Shown: positions 13,590 to 26,300 of the stretch, in pieces
Position numbering within the stretch: the first letter of the stretch is position 1
Layout of the letters: each line of letters begins with the position of its first letter
From: Glandiceps talaboti
Taxonomy: Eukaryota; Hemichordata; Enteropneusta; Spengelidae
Direction of reading: 5' to 3'
DNA: 64,000 nucleotides
Assembly: GCF_964340395.1 (NCBI RefSeq)
Contig: NC_135549.1
Span: 15,428,342-15,492,341 of the forward strand
Made by a program: the position numbers and the translations under genes
The notes under the pieces: generated by a model
Databases searched by the model: none
Told to the model about the DNA's origin: nothing
The model's input: the letters and a program-made list of their open reading frames with translations, nothing else

Positions 13590-16067
13590 AAACTTTATTT
13601 GATCAAAAACACATGAATTATTGTCACAGTCTTATAAACTTGAATGTTTCGATACAATTTAAAAAAGAACATACTTATTACAAATACAATACAATACAAT
13701 AAAATACCATTAAAATAAATTTACGAATACTATGACATTTAATCTGTTGTTTTTATTTAATGCTCTGGGAATTACAATTAACTATATATGGTGTTGTCTA
13801 GGCAACTGCACACCAAGACATTTACATATTGTACACACAATAATACTTTACATGTAGACATTTATGTAGATAGAAAGTTTCTATAGTTTTCTCGCACATT
13901 TAATATTGAAAATAACAAAAAAAATGAACTCAACGGCACGTCTATTTACATCGTAAGTGGAGACAAAAACACTTGTAGAAATTAACAAAACAACAAAAAG
14001 TTGAAGATATCAATTGTGACATTCCAGAGTCTGAAAAAGAATTATTTGTTTGTCAAGCATTAAGTTAAAAACGGCTTTAGCATCGAAATGGCAATGAATG
14101 AACAGGATAAGTTGAAATGGCTTTGAGTATGGCTGGTATGCTGATATTAACTGGTATTTCACACACCTATACTTTTCTCTTTTTTTGGGGGGGGGGGGGG
14201 GGGAGACTCCAACATTTCACAGTGAAAAATCTGTATGTAGGTAGTTTTTAGTTGATGTTCAATTACGAACTGATTACCTAATATGTATTCAATATTTTCA
14301 TCTCTTGGGAGACTATTTTATCTTTTTTTTGGACCTTTTTGGACTTTAATACTAATATTCAAGTCAATGTATCAAAAAGCATTCTTAAAAGATAAATTTG
14401 CAGATGTGTGATGTACAAACTAACAAATGTGAAAGACAAATTGCATTAAATTCTTAAATGAGTATTACGTCACTGTGGGGATGCAAATTTCGTTTCTTTT
14501 CAAAATGTTACAAATAATCGGTGCAAGACCATGTGAACCCATGGGTATGAAAAATAAGCATGTCATGTTGTTCTTTTTCATAACGTTCTTCAGTTTCCTT
14601 TTTGTTCATTCCTTTTGTACTATCTAAAATAATGCCCTATTAACATATCTTTGCCTGATTGAACACGTCTTCTTCTTTTTTTTTTGAGTAAATAAATAAA
14701 TAAATCTAAAATTATTCTTGTATTTGTTAAAGTGAAATCTAAATTATTCTGACTTAGTCAATAACAAGGTGCTGATAAATAACGGTCTTGACAAAATAAA
14801 TTAAGAGTCTAGTTGAAACACACAGAACAACACATAATACTGCATTGCCAGCCACATAGCACAAATGCTATGGACAACAAAACTACGAACACTACATTGG
14901 GATATTGTTATGTATTCTCATGCATTTAAGTGCTTCTACAGTATAAAGTGTTACAGTCTGTAACTGTGACTTAATTTTTTATGCAAATATCAATGTACAA
15001 AATTCACATACATATTTCAAGTTTAAACTTACAGATGAGCATGATTCTAACTGAGAAAGGGTTGGAGTTTTCTTGGACAAAGTAACAGCAAAATGTTTAT
15101 TTCATTTCTGAAGCACATTTCATGTTAAAGTAACCATCGACAAACATTAAGTTACAGACTGTGTCCCTTTAAAGTAACCACCAAGAAGACTAAAGTTAGA
15201 CTGCGTCCCTTTAAAGTAATCACTAAACAACTAAAGTCACAGACTGTGCCCTTTTAAATTTATCACCAAAGACAACTAGTTACAGACTCTACCCCTTTAA
15301 AGTAACCAAGACGACTACAATTACAGACTGTGTCCCTTTAAAGTAACCACCAAGAACCATACAGTTACAGCCTGTGCTCCTTTAAAGTAACCACCAGCAC
15401 GACTAATGTTACAAACAGTGTCCCTTTAACGTTAATTTCAAAGTTCCTTACATTTACTGACAACACAAATATAATTTGTAAGCTGTGCAAACAAGTGTAT
15501 TATTAAAAACTACCGTGAGTATTACATCTATCCATATTTTCATCTGTACTTGTCAACTAACCTCATTTCTTAACCTGATGTTGGAGACATCTATGGACTA
15601 TCTCAAGCTCAAAATTTACCTATGTATGAAATCAACAACCTAAATTTTTTCCGAACAGTGCTTGCTTTATCTACCTTAATATACAACACTAACACATTTT
15701 TTAAATACATCTTCTGCATGCTGTATATACTTAACTGTACAAAACTAATCAAATATTTCCCCCCAGCTACCTCCACAAGTTTCCTTTTAACTTGTCCACT
15801 CGACTCTTCCAGACCATTCCTTGTCAGTAATTTCTTTCACACTAACCAACCGAGTGTATTTATACCATACTAACACAGAAGTATGCCCATTGTAGCAAGC
15901 ACATATCTATAATTCTCTTTGACAGCAGTACATTGTACTGGCTTTGCCAGTAGTGTCTATGAATGTTGGTTGTGGAGACACATCTCTACACAATGAGGAC
16001 ATTTTTACTATAATGCCAATTTGAACCCTTTTTCATATTTATGATCTTTTGGTCCCCTTTTCATCAT
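13590..16067 (-). other. Probable 3' UTR of the RAD54L2-like gene
   Basis: AT-rich, stop-dense sequence after the stop codon at 16070-16068. Minus-strand AATAAA signals occur at 15101-15096, 13757-13752 and 13598-13593, so the 3' UTR could be about 1 kb or about 2.5 kb. It contains a seven-unit 44-bp minisatellite (15126-15430) and a 17-bp poly-G run near 14187. Which signal is used cannot be read from the sequence. Confidence 0.5.
15126..15430. repeat. 44-bp minisatellite, about 7 units
   Basis: Tandem units of about 42-46 bp, each with TTAAAGTAACCACCAAG followed by GTTACAGACTGTGTCCC. Units are diverged by substitutions and small indels. The block lies in the probable 3' UTR. Confidence 0.9.
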
Positions 16068-17377
16068 TTACAAAGACCAGTCACTTGGCAAGTCAATAGT
16101 TGGCGTAGTATTTCCACTACGACTCTCTGAAGTCTTAGACTGTGTGGCATTCTCATTAGCTTTGTCTATCTCTCCTATTTTTTGCATGCTGTTTTGTAGC
16201 CAGTTAGATTGCGTAAAATTGATCAGATTTGCCAAGTCTCCCACTTCTCCAAATCCATCACTTGGGGTACTAATTCTGCTACTGCTGGGACTCACATCTA
16301 GTGCATTTGAAAGTGAGAGGGGAGAGTCACTTGGCCTACTAGCACTTGCACTAGCTGTCCGTCTGTGACCTTCACTTGTTGTCGCTGTTGTACTCGTTGT
16401 GACAGTGTTAGGTACTGGACTTGTACGGTGTGATGACTGACTACTGCCGCTGCTGGTAAACTGGCCATATGGCATTGGGAATTCTGTGGGAGGAAAACCC
16501 ATACTAGGTGGATACCCACCGGCACCTAAATGCGCCATGGGATTTAACAACATAGATGGTGTTGGCAGGATGGTATTCATTGGAGGTGGAGTCATACTGC
16601 TACCATGGCCCATTGTAGGCATACCAGGGACTGGAAAATATGCCAGAGGGTGACTCTGAGCCATAGGGTATGGGAGCCCTGGCAGGTTCATCATTGGGAA
16701 TGGTAATGTTGTTGGCATTGATAATGCACTCATTGGTGGAGTTCTAGTGTCCTTTTTGTCATCACAGGAGGCAACGCTTGTGTGTTGAGTTGCAGTAGTG
16801 TTAGTATCACCATGACTACAAGAGCTTGATGTCTGACTGTTCACAGGGTCTGCAGTTGGTGATGAAGTAATCCTCGGTGTTGATATTGCCAAACCCTTAC
16901 CACTGTCTGTGGTTGATGTAGCTGCTCTACTGATGTCTGAATTAAATTGACCGAGTGTCAGCTCACTAGGATTGTTAAAGCTGAAACGATCTGTACTCTG
17001 ATTATTTGCATTGTCACTAGCTTGTTTGTCTGGCTTTGTTGCTGTGCTTGTCCTGTTTGCTGTTGATCTTGGTCGATCCGACGTGTTTTGGTTGCTGTTG
17101 ATGTTTGAGGGGATCGACAGTGAAGGTGGTAGTGATGATGCTGATAACGATGACTCCTCTCTCTGCTGAGTTTGTTCATTGCTGTCTATACCAGAATCAC
17201 TCAAATCAACGCCTGCAATGGTCTTACTAAGACCGGGTCTAACAGCAAATATCTTTCCATCCTGATTGCGTATGTATATACCTTTCTGTGTACGGATAAT
17301 GTTAATTGTTTCTCCTGCACCAATGATTGGGGATGAAGTCGAAGTGGTTGACGTAGTGGTTCCAGGAAGACATATTG
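16068..17377 (-). CDS. RAD54L2: RAD54L2-like coding exon 18 (last)
   Basis: Residues 1174-1609. Starts with the conserved [20 protein letters not shown] block, then a long Ser/Thr/Pro/Met-rich tail of low complexity, ending DWSL and TAA. The upstream 170 nt of this exon lack an ATG, so a simple ORF view would begin too late, near 17204. Confidence 0.92.
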
Positions 17378-20300
17378 CTGAAAGAATAATATGTAAAAAA
17401 CAAAAAAATTAGGCTGTCATAAAATATCATAATGGTTACAATATTTGTTTATCATTAATGTACTGAAAAACAGTTTGAACAATGTCTGAATTGTGAACTT
17501 TGATCCCTTCTACATGCACTTATTGGATAACTTTTACCGTTTATTATTGTTAAAAGTAGAAAAACATACAAAAATGTCAAGTGATACCACACCATCTTAA
17601 GTTATAAAGTTTGTGTGTTGGGCTATGCAAGGTATAACAGTATGTTTGGGGATGTTTATGGCAGATTCACAAAAGGTTCAATAATTTATACATTGTTATA
17701 ATTTAGAAAAAATAAACACTACCCTACTTTCTGGTTGTTTTGACAAATTATTTAGTTACCTGTGGTTGTGACAATTTTTTGTACCGTGACGCCAGCCTGC
17801 TTAAGATTCAGTAATCTTTGTTTGACTTGATCACTGACTCCGACCCGACTGGCAGGTTGCATAGGTATGGGAGTGGTTTGCATCGGTCTCACACTGGCTA
17901 CTGGTCTGTTCATAGTCATCCCGTGACCACTTGGGAATCTACAGAGCAAAAGAGATAAACATTTTTTTCAAGTTAAATTTGTTTAGTGTGGAGATTGAAT
18001 TTATAACACAAGGAGTTTAGCATTCATCGTCTATCCTCAACAAGTCAGACAAGAATGACAGTGAGATGAGAATGACAGTAAAGTTGAGAAAACATATTAT
18101 GGGATGTCATCACGTAGCAAATGTCACAGGAAGAACTCAAATTTACTGTAAATGCAAATCCTGTATTTGACATTCTCTAATCATTCTATGGGTGAGGTGA
18201 GGTGAGGTAAGGTGAGGTGGGGTTGGGTCTTGGTGATAATCACTCAGCGGTTGGATTTCAGTTTTGCCCCAGATTGGTGCAACTATCATTACTGTCCATT
18301 TACAAACAAATATGCTGGAGGCTTATACAGACTTAACCTTTGGTAACCCTCCATATTTCTTGGAACATCATATTTTACATGTAATTGACCTTTGAACTTT
18401 GACATTATAAAGATAACAGATTGTGAGCAATGAATAGATAATTCAACCATCAGGCCAGATCCTTACCTTGATAAGTGAAAGTTTTGTAATGATGGTGATG
18501 AGGACGTTCCAGCACTTGAAGCCTTGGGATAAAACGCAGCATAGGATGGACGTGAATAACTTATGTTCAATTTCTTCTCTGCTTCATAGCTCTTCTTGGC
18601 AGCCTTCTTCTCAGCTCTTGTTAACTTCAATTCACTTCTATCAATTAGCAGAGACTCATGGGTGAAGGGCTCCTGTAAAATGGCAGACATGAAGGAGATA
18701 TAATCTAAGCTAACAGTGTAAATTAAGGTCGAATGTCAGGAACAAATTCCCTGAAAACAAAACATTCTCAAAATCGTTCTTAATTTTGCCATTTGAAAGC
18801 TTATTCCTGGTTATTTTGAAATCATGTGACAACATTGGAGTTCACCAGACCATCTTGTTTTCATGGATGTCAACAATCTTTTAGTATTAGTAGAATTCAG
18901 CAGCCATATTGGATTCTCAAATGGCTTCATTTTTATATCACTTTGACCTCTATTTCAAAACTTTGTGTGTTGACTAACTGCTTTTTTTCTTGAATTTGAC
19001 TGAGAATGGGTTTAAGTTTTCTAGAAAAATACTACAGGAAAAGATTAAGACGTTTTGGGACAATCATAAAATGTCACACAAACTCAATAAATGAACTTAG
19101 TTCTTTCTGACCAAAAAACACCTTCCCCTACACAAACGTTCACAAGTGCAATATTGACACGTTTATGTATGGTGTATAACCATGGTGAAAACTGTAGTGG
19201 TCAAACCACTATGACTGACACAATTTCATTGATTGAGCTTGTGTGACATTATGTGATCATCCCTTACAGATGCATTTCAGAACTTACACCTGGAGATACA
19301 AAATCAGAGAAAAGATGTGTTACCTTGGAGATGAGCTGACTGTGATTATCACAAACATTAATTAAGATTGGATCATTATATTTCTTGGAATGATGGCTGA
19401 AATCTTCATAGGGCAGATCACTTTCATCGTATTCTAGTAACGATTCCACCTCTTTTTTTGTCAGGTTCACCTCTGGATTTAACTCATCAATGACACGGTC
19501 TACACAGTGAAACGAAAAAACCCAAAAAAAACATCAGATATTTATACTAATGACACTAAGATCTCTTAACAGCATAAATTGACTATCTCCATATTGGCTC
19601 CTAAAAATGGTCATATCATATCATTTTCAATTTCAATAAAAATACCACTGGAATATTTTGATGAAGCCTGTAGCGTGGCATAAACCAAACTGAGGATGGT
19701 CGACCTATTGAGTTAATTTGTTTTAAGTGAACACGTTTTTGACATTTGAATCCTTTGAAATGTGACACAAATCAAGTAAATTTATCTTGAGCACACCACT
19801 TTCAGTTTTCATCACATTCCTTTTGTCATTGCCACAAATTCACCTACATGGTTACATACTTGACCATATGTATAAAAGTGTGCAACTGTCAACCCATTTT
19901 TTAAGTTTCAGCGCTTAATACCTAACATTTGCTGTTGTCTACCGATTGTGTCATTATACAAAGTTGTGTCAGTTCTCGTTCTCTTACCTAACTTTCCCTG
20001 TAAAAGATTTTATCACTTCCAGCTGTATTACCTGGCTTTCCCTGTTTTCCAGAGATTCCAACATTTGTATATACCGTACACAATTTGTCAGTTCAAGTTC
20101 TCTTACCTGACATTCCCTGTTTTGATATCTGTCTGTCAAATATCTTCCTCTCCAATGTATTGTCTGACACCAGTCTGTAGACAAAACATTTCTTTTGTTG
20201 CCCGTAGCGATACACACGACAAACAGCTTGGGCATCATGGCACGGATTCCATGAGGCATCAAATACAATAACCCGATTGGCACCAACAAGATTGACCCCT

Positions 20301-23300
20301 AGACATCCAGCTCTGTAAGAAACATAACATGATATCAATATTATGTGATCACCTGAGGGATGTTGGTTTTTTGACAGAAGGAATTAATTGATTTTAAGAG
20401 GCTTCTTCGTTCATTAGTTATCGTCAAAATGTCTCATATGTATTTCTACAAAACCGTACATGTACTTTACTCTTTACCCTTCAAGTTTTGTTTATGTGCC
20501 AACCATCTACTCATTTCATCAACTTTGGCACAACATTTTGTGTGACATTATGGAGTTAAAATGATAGTTTAGACAAGAAACAATATTCACAGACTGAGAC
20601 TTAATAAATACGCCATATCATAGTTTCCCACCTTGCAGTGAGAGAGAAGTGTCACAAGAGGGCGCCCCACTTTTTACAAAAAATGAGGGCCAAGTGTGGC
20701 TAACATAGGATGCCTTTTTCAAACATCATGAAGATAAAGTTACAGAAATACTGCTTCTTGATATCCTTAGCAGATGTTTGAAACTAACATTATAAGTGAT
20801 CAGAGAATCAAGAAAAGAATTGTCTTACCTCGTTGAGAGTAAAAACAGCCATACAGAAGTGTTACTTGGTGAGTTGAAGTGTTTTATCATTTTCTCACGT
20901 TCCATGGGTGGACTGCTGCCATCAAGACCTACGGACAATGTAATCATTTCAAGTTGTTACTACTGTAGGAGAGGTTGAATCAAAGGCTAAAAATTGTGAT
21001 TGCCATGGAAACAGCCTCCATTATCAATTGTCACATATTGTCATAGTAACAGCTCAACATCAGCCAAAGAACAGATGGTATTATTTTGAAACAACTACAT
21101 GAGACATTGACAGAAATGGCAATTTTTTTACCTTCTCTCACAAAACTTTTCCTACATACACGTATATTTTTGCGTGTCAACTAATAAGTATTTAATTCTT
21201 GAGGGTATAAGGTGAGGAGCGTAATAATAACTCTTAAAATTTTAATGTATACTTACGGAAATATGACTTGTTCCTGATCCATTGTTGTGGCATATCTTCT
21301 GGTGCATTAGGTGGTTGGACTACATGGTGGTGTGCAAGGAATTTCTCTATCAGGGTAAGTGTACACAAACTCTGGCTGAATGGGATACAAAGTACATTTA
21401 ATAAACTGTAAGTACTTTTCTTACAAATTTTAACTTTTCATGGATAACAATAAGTTATATTTGGGTTATTGGAAAAATGAAAGATTGTGTAGTTTGGCCA
21501 CTGAGGGCGCTAGTCCGAAAATCTTTGGACAGCCTTGTGAACCAGAATGGTTATTGCTGTAGTGTACTTTGTGTAATCTACATTGTACCACAAGCAACAA
21601 CAATAGCTTTAGTTTCAATCTAGCTTAGTTTATCAACAGCACATTCTCCCTAGTAATATTTTGATGCTCACCTAAAGACTAAACATTTGTCTCCTTTGGC
21701 CATTGCACCATCCAGTATTTGGAAGAGTATGACCATCTTGTTGCTGTTAGACAAGACATTAGCTTTGTAGTGCCTCATCACATCAGTAGCCTGGATGATG
21801 ACAAAAGAAAGAAGCAAAACTGTAAGTATATCAATCATTCAAGCCATCAATCAGGAGTATCTTCAATATGCCAGAATTCAAAGTAACATTCTCGTAAGTT
21901 AGAAATGTGCCTAGGGACCGATTTCCATGAAAATTAAAAAATCTCTACAAACTTTACCATAAGAAAGTTTGTTTTCGATCCTTTTGGAATGATGAAAGTA
22001 ATTTTGGATTCGTCATTTTGTTTTAGAGGAAACTAACTATATTGTATTTTTCCCATTGAGTGAACACAGAGTTTGGCGGCCATTTTGGATTCTAAAAAAT
22101 AGTTTTTTTTTAATAATATCATTCGGACCTCTGTTAAACAAATGTGCCTGGCAAACCCTGATTTTTTCCTTTATTTGATCTGCGAATGGCTTCAACAAAG
22201 TAAACAATTCCAAACATGTACATTTCAAAGAATTCAACTCAAGCAATACAAAAGAAAACATGAATGCACATTGTTGAAAACTACAAGGTCACACCTACCC
22301 AATCTAGAGATATCATTTGCTGTATTTTCTCAGCTAACTGATCAACTTTAGTTTTTTTGACAACTTCTTCAGCCAGAGAAGCACTAGAAGCTGATGATTT
22401 TAGACTTGCACTTGATGAGTTGCGGTTAATGTTGGGTGATGCTGACCGTGATGCTACATCGGGAAGGTCAAGGTCAGTGTCGATATCAGCTGATTCTGCT
22501 TCGGATCTCTGCTGAATTGTTTGATAGAGGACATCTGGATGATTCCATATCTGAAATTACACAGAATAGGAATGTATATTTAGTGTAATGGGTAAGCATG
22601 TAGCTATACTGTAACAAACCTTTTTACATTTGAGTCAGACCACAAATACAACCATGGCAAGGCAACTATCGACTAGCTAACACAAATTAAGACTATAACT
22701 GTTATTGCACCATGTTGATATAAGATACCAACTGGCTGCATTGATGTAAGTATAATGCTCACAGTATGGTGACAGAGCTATGGGGATGCTAACCTAGACT
22801 CTAGGCTTGTACTGATTCGGGCTATTGGCTACTATAACTTTGGGTAATAGCCCACATTAACTACAAACCTAGCGTCTCTAGACTATAGAGCTGTTCAATA
22901 GCCAAAACAAAAGACGACCTCCATCTCATCCCTTATGGCTCCCTTGATTAGATGGTGTTAATGCAAAATCCTGGGATTGAATCTTGAGCCTTCAAAATAC
23001 AACATCTTTGCTTTACGGAAAACAATTTATCACATTAGTAGGTTAGATGCAATGGATTCCATACCTTACAACACACAGAGAATGCACGGATCGGATTTGA
23101 CGAACACCAACCACTCGATCCACTTTCCTTGAAGTAGTACATAAATCTATGATACAATACTCTCTGCATTGGTGTTAGTCGGACTAGTATCACATGCTCT
23201 TCTTTGCTTGGCAGGGTTCGTTGTAATACAGAATGACTTCTCCGTTGTACAAAGCCCTCAAGTAGGCTATGCAACACATGGGCTCTGTACTGCATCATCT

Positions 23301-26300
23301 TAATATCCTGTTTAGGTTAAAACAATTGGAGAATATCATTAGAACCAGCAACCATGGCGTATTCACCTGGTATAATTGATATAATGACAGTTGTATGCTG
23401 ATCTAGGAAGACCTTCCATTTTGTAAAGTGTTGAAATTTGTATGAATGTTCTGTAAATCGTGTTTCTCACAGTTGGCTTTTGAGATCTTTTGGTTTTGGA
23501 TTGATATGAATGGAATTGTAGATTAACAAAATTATGTCTCTCTGTTTTTAACTTCATTTTGTTCTTCAATGGAAACTATTGTTGGTACAAAAATTTGACA
23601 TTATTCTCATGAAAAGTATTTCTTACAATGCCAATGAGAGAAACACAGAGACAGGACTCAAAATTAGTGGTACATGTAGTCGAAGGCACAGAGGCTACTA
23701 AAACATTGTATCTAGACTAGCAAATTTATAAGGTCATCGTATGTTAGACCAATGGGAATCAAGTAGTTCGCATGGCTAAATCTCACTTGCAGTAGTCCAT
23801 TGAAGACAAACTGACAAATTTATATGGTGGTAGTCTGTTAGACCAATGGAAATAAATAGAAAACTGTATATGTACATTGTAGCTAAAACAGTTCTCTTGG
23901 CTAAATATGGCTGCCAAGCTCAGAAGTTAAATTCGAACCCTGCAGAGATGATCACATAACATGAGTTGTAATAGTATCCCTACTTTTAATACAAAATGGA
24001 AAAAGACAGGAAGAACATTGCCATCATCACATCAAGACACTCACAGGTTATCTTAATTGCTGGAATGCTAGGAAGAAAACTGTACAGTTGAGTGATGTCG
24101 TGATAAAGAATGAGAATATTACATTTTGTACCATGTGACATCATGTATGTAACTTACCTTGTATGTACTATCGACACACTGGCCATTCATAATTGGTCTC
24201 TCAAATAAGTTACAGAACTCGGCTTTAGTTCCGAGGAAATTGGGACGTACAAAATCTACCATACACCAGTATTCCAAGAGGTTATTTTGGAGAGGGTAGC
24301 CTGTCAATACTACTCTACGTCTGTAGGGGAAAACAAAGCGACATAATGATACTCAAGAGTGAATACATGACAAAATATCAAGAAGAAGTGAAGCAGTTTT
24401 TAGCATGGAGCTTCCAATCTGTCTTGGTCAATGATGACAAATTCTATTGTTACAACTGACCACTAGGTGGCGGTATGATCAGCAGATTGTAGATGTTAGG
24501 TAGTTTTGCAATCTGTTAATCTGAAATGTAGTGTCTGATGTTGATAGCCTCCCTGATCTTTCTCAGAACATCTACAATCGGTTGATCATACTGCCACCTA
24601 GTGGTCAGCTCTATCTATGGAAAATGTCATGCTGATGAAGATTGAAAGCTCAATACTACAAGAACTATGAACTGCTAGGGCATTATAACCTGTAAATTCA
24701 TTTGATCTCACCCAGATGATGAATATTTTTGGTCATCAGTTTACCTTGTTTGGATATTCTTCAATGTCTGTGAAATGCTAGCATGACTGTTCTTGATTCT
24801 GTGGCCTTCATCACATATTACTAGATCTGGTCCTGGGTACACCAGCGCTTTTTGTATAGCTGCAAGTAATAACAAGAACAACAATAGATAAGAAATAGAA
24901 TGAGATTAGATCGTCATTGTCATTTTACTGGAGGAGTCATCATTGCAAACCATGGCTTCTTTTACGGCACCGTCGAAACGTGCCATAGGCATGATGGGGT
25001 AAGTAAGGGTCAGTGTTTGTAGTAAATGGAATGACATCTACATGTAGGTCATGAATTATATCAATAAGAACTATTTTTTTCAATTATGTACTTCATCTTA
25101 ACAGTTATTACTTGCTGAAGTCTTGGGGCTTGATTTGCTAAACATCTCTATAATACAAGACAAGGCAATTGCTATCATCCAGCATCTGTGCATTTTAATG
25201 CTAACACTACATGTACAGCCATGGTCTCTCCGATATGTCTATTTCAGGCATTCACAGAAGATCATGTAATGAACACTGCCTTAGTTTGAGAGAGGACCTC
25301 AAGGAAAAAAATGTCCACCTTGGGACATTGGAAGCTTTCAGAATCAATACACAATTTACAATGTACGTCATTCCCCACCTAATGTACATTTCATGCTTGT
25401 GAGCGCATGTTTGGTGGACGTGTGCAGTAGTTAGTACATATGTTTGATCTATTCTGCATACTGGTTATTTAGTTTATAGGGTTGAATCACCTATCTCAAA
25501 ATTTAAATGCTGATATAGCTGATGTAGTTCAAAACATCTGTTCATACTTTAATTTAGGGACTGTTTTAATGATAGTATACTTCCAATATTAACTTTTACA
25601 GATATGTTTAATAAAGACACAAGTAGCTATATGACTGCCACTTTTCACAAACTACATGTACATGGCCTCTTACCTGCAACCATTTCTGCTTTCCTATCTT
25701 CTTCTTCCAGGTCTATAACAGTTTCAGTTTTCTTATCTGGATTCTTGCTCTTCTTCTTTTTCCGAGCACCAGTAAATTTCTTTATTGTTAAGAGTCTGTA
25801 CATTTCATAGCCCACTAAAAGAACTCCTCCATTGCTATACCAGTCAGCTGCATGACACAATACATACTTTTAAGTGTATACTTTCAAATGAGTTGTATCT
25901 GTGTTATGTGCATGCTGTCACGTACTGTATGCAGTCAACATTATTTTTTTATTGCAACTGTAAATTTATTATTCAAATTCAAACTTTTGAGCGTTATGTG
26001 CATATCGTAAGTCAAATTTTTTTACCATTGCAATCTGTTCATGTAAGTACACAAGTATGTAGTCTGTAAGATACGACATTCGTGCCATGGCGCTATCAGC
26101 TGGTGAAAGGGGTTGGCTGATGTGTGAGGGCGCACCCAACATGGCATATCTTACAGACTAACAAATACCAGTAATTGCTTTTAATCACAAGTAATCACAC
26201 AATTTAGGCATGGTGATGATGTTTCAATATATTGGGGAGGTGATAGCCACAGGCACAAACTGGAAGTGACATACTGATCACTCGTCTTACCCAGTGTATT

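Noticed and set aside
19984-20289. Overlapping minus-strand 101-residue frame at the motif VI exon
   Set aside because: Out of frame with the helicase reading frame, which is fixed by motifs V and VI.
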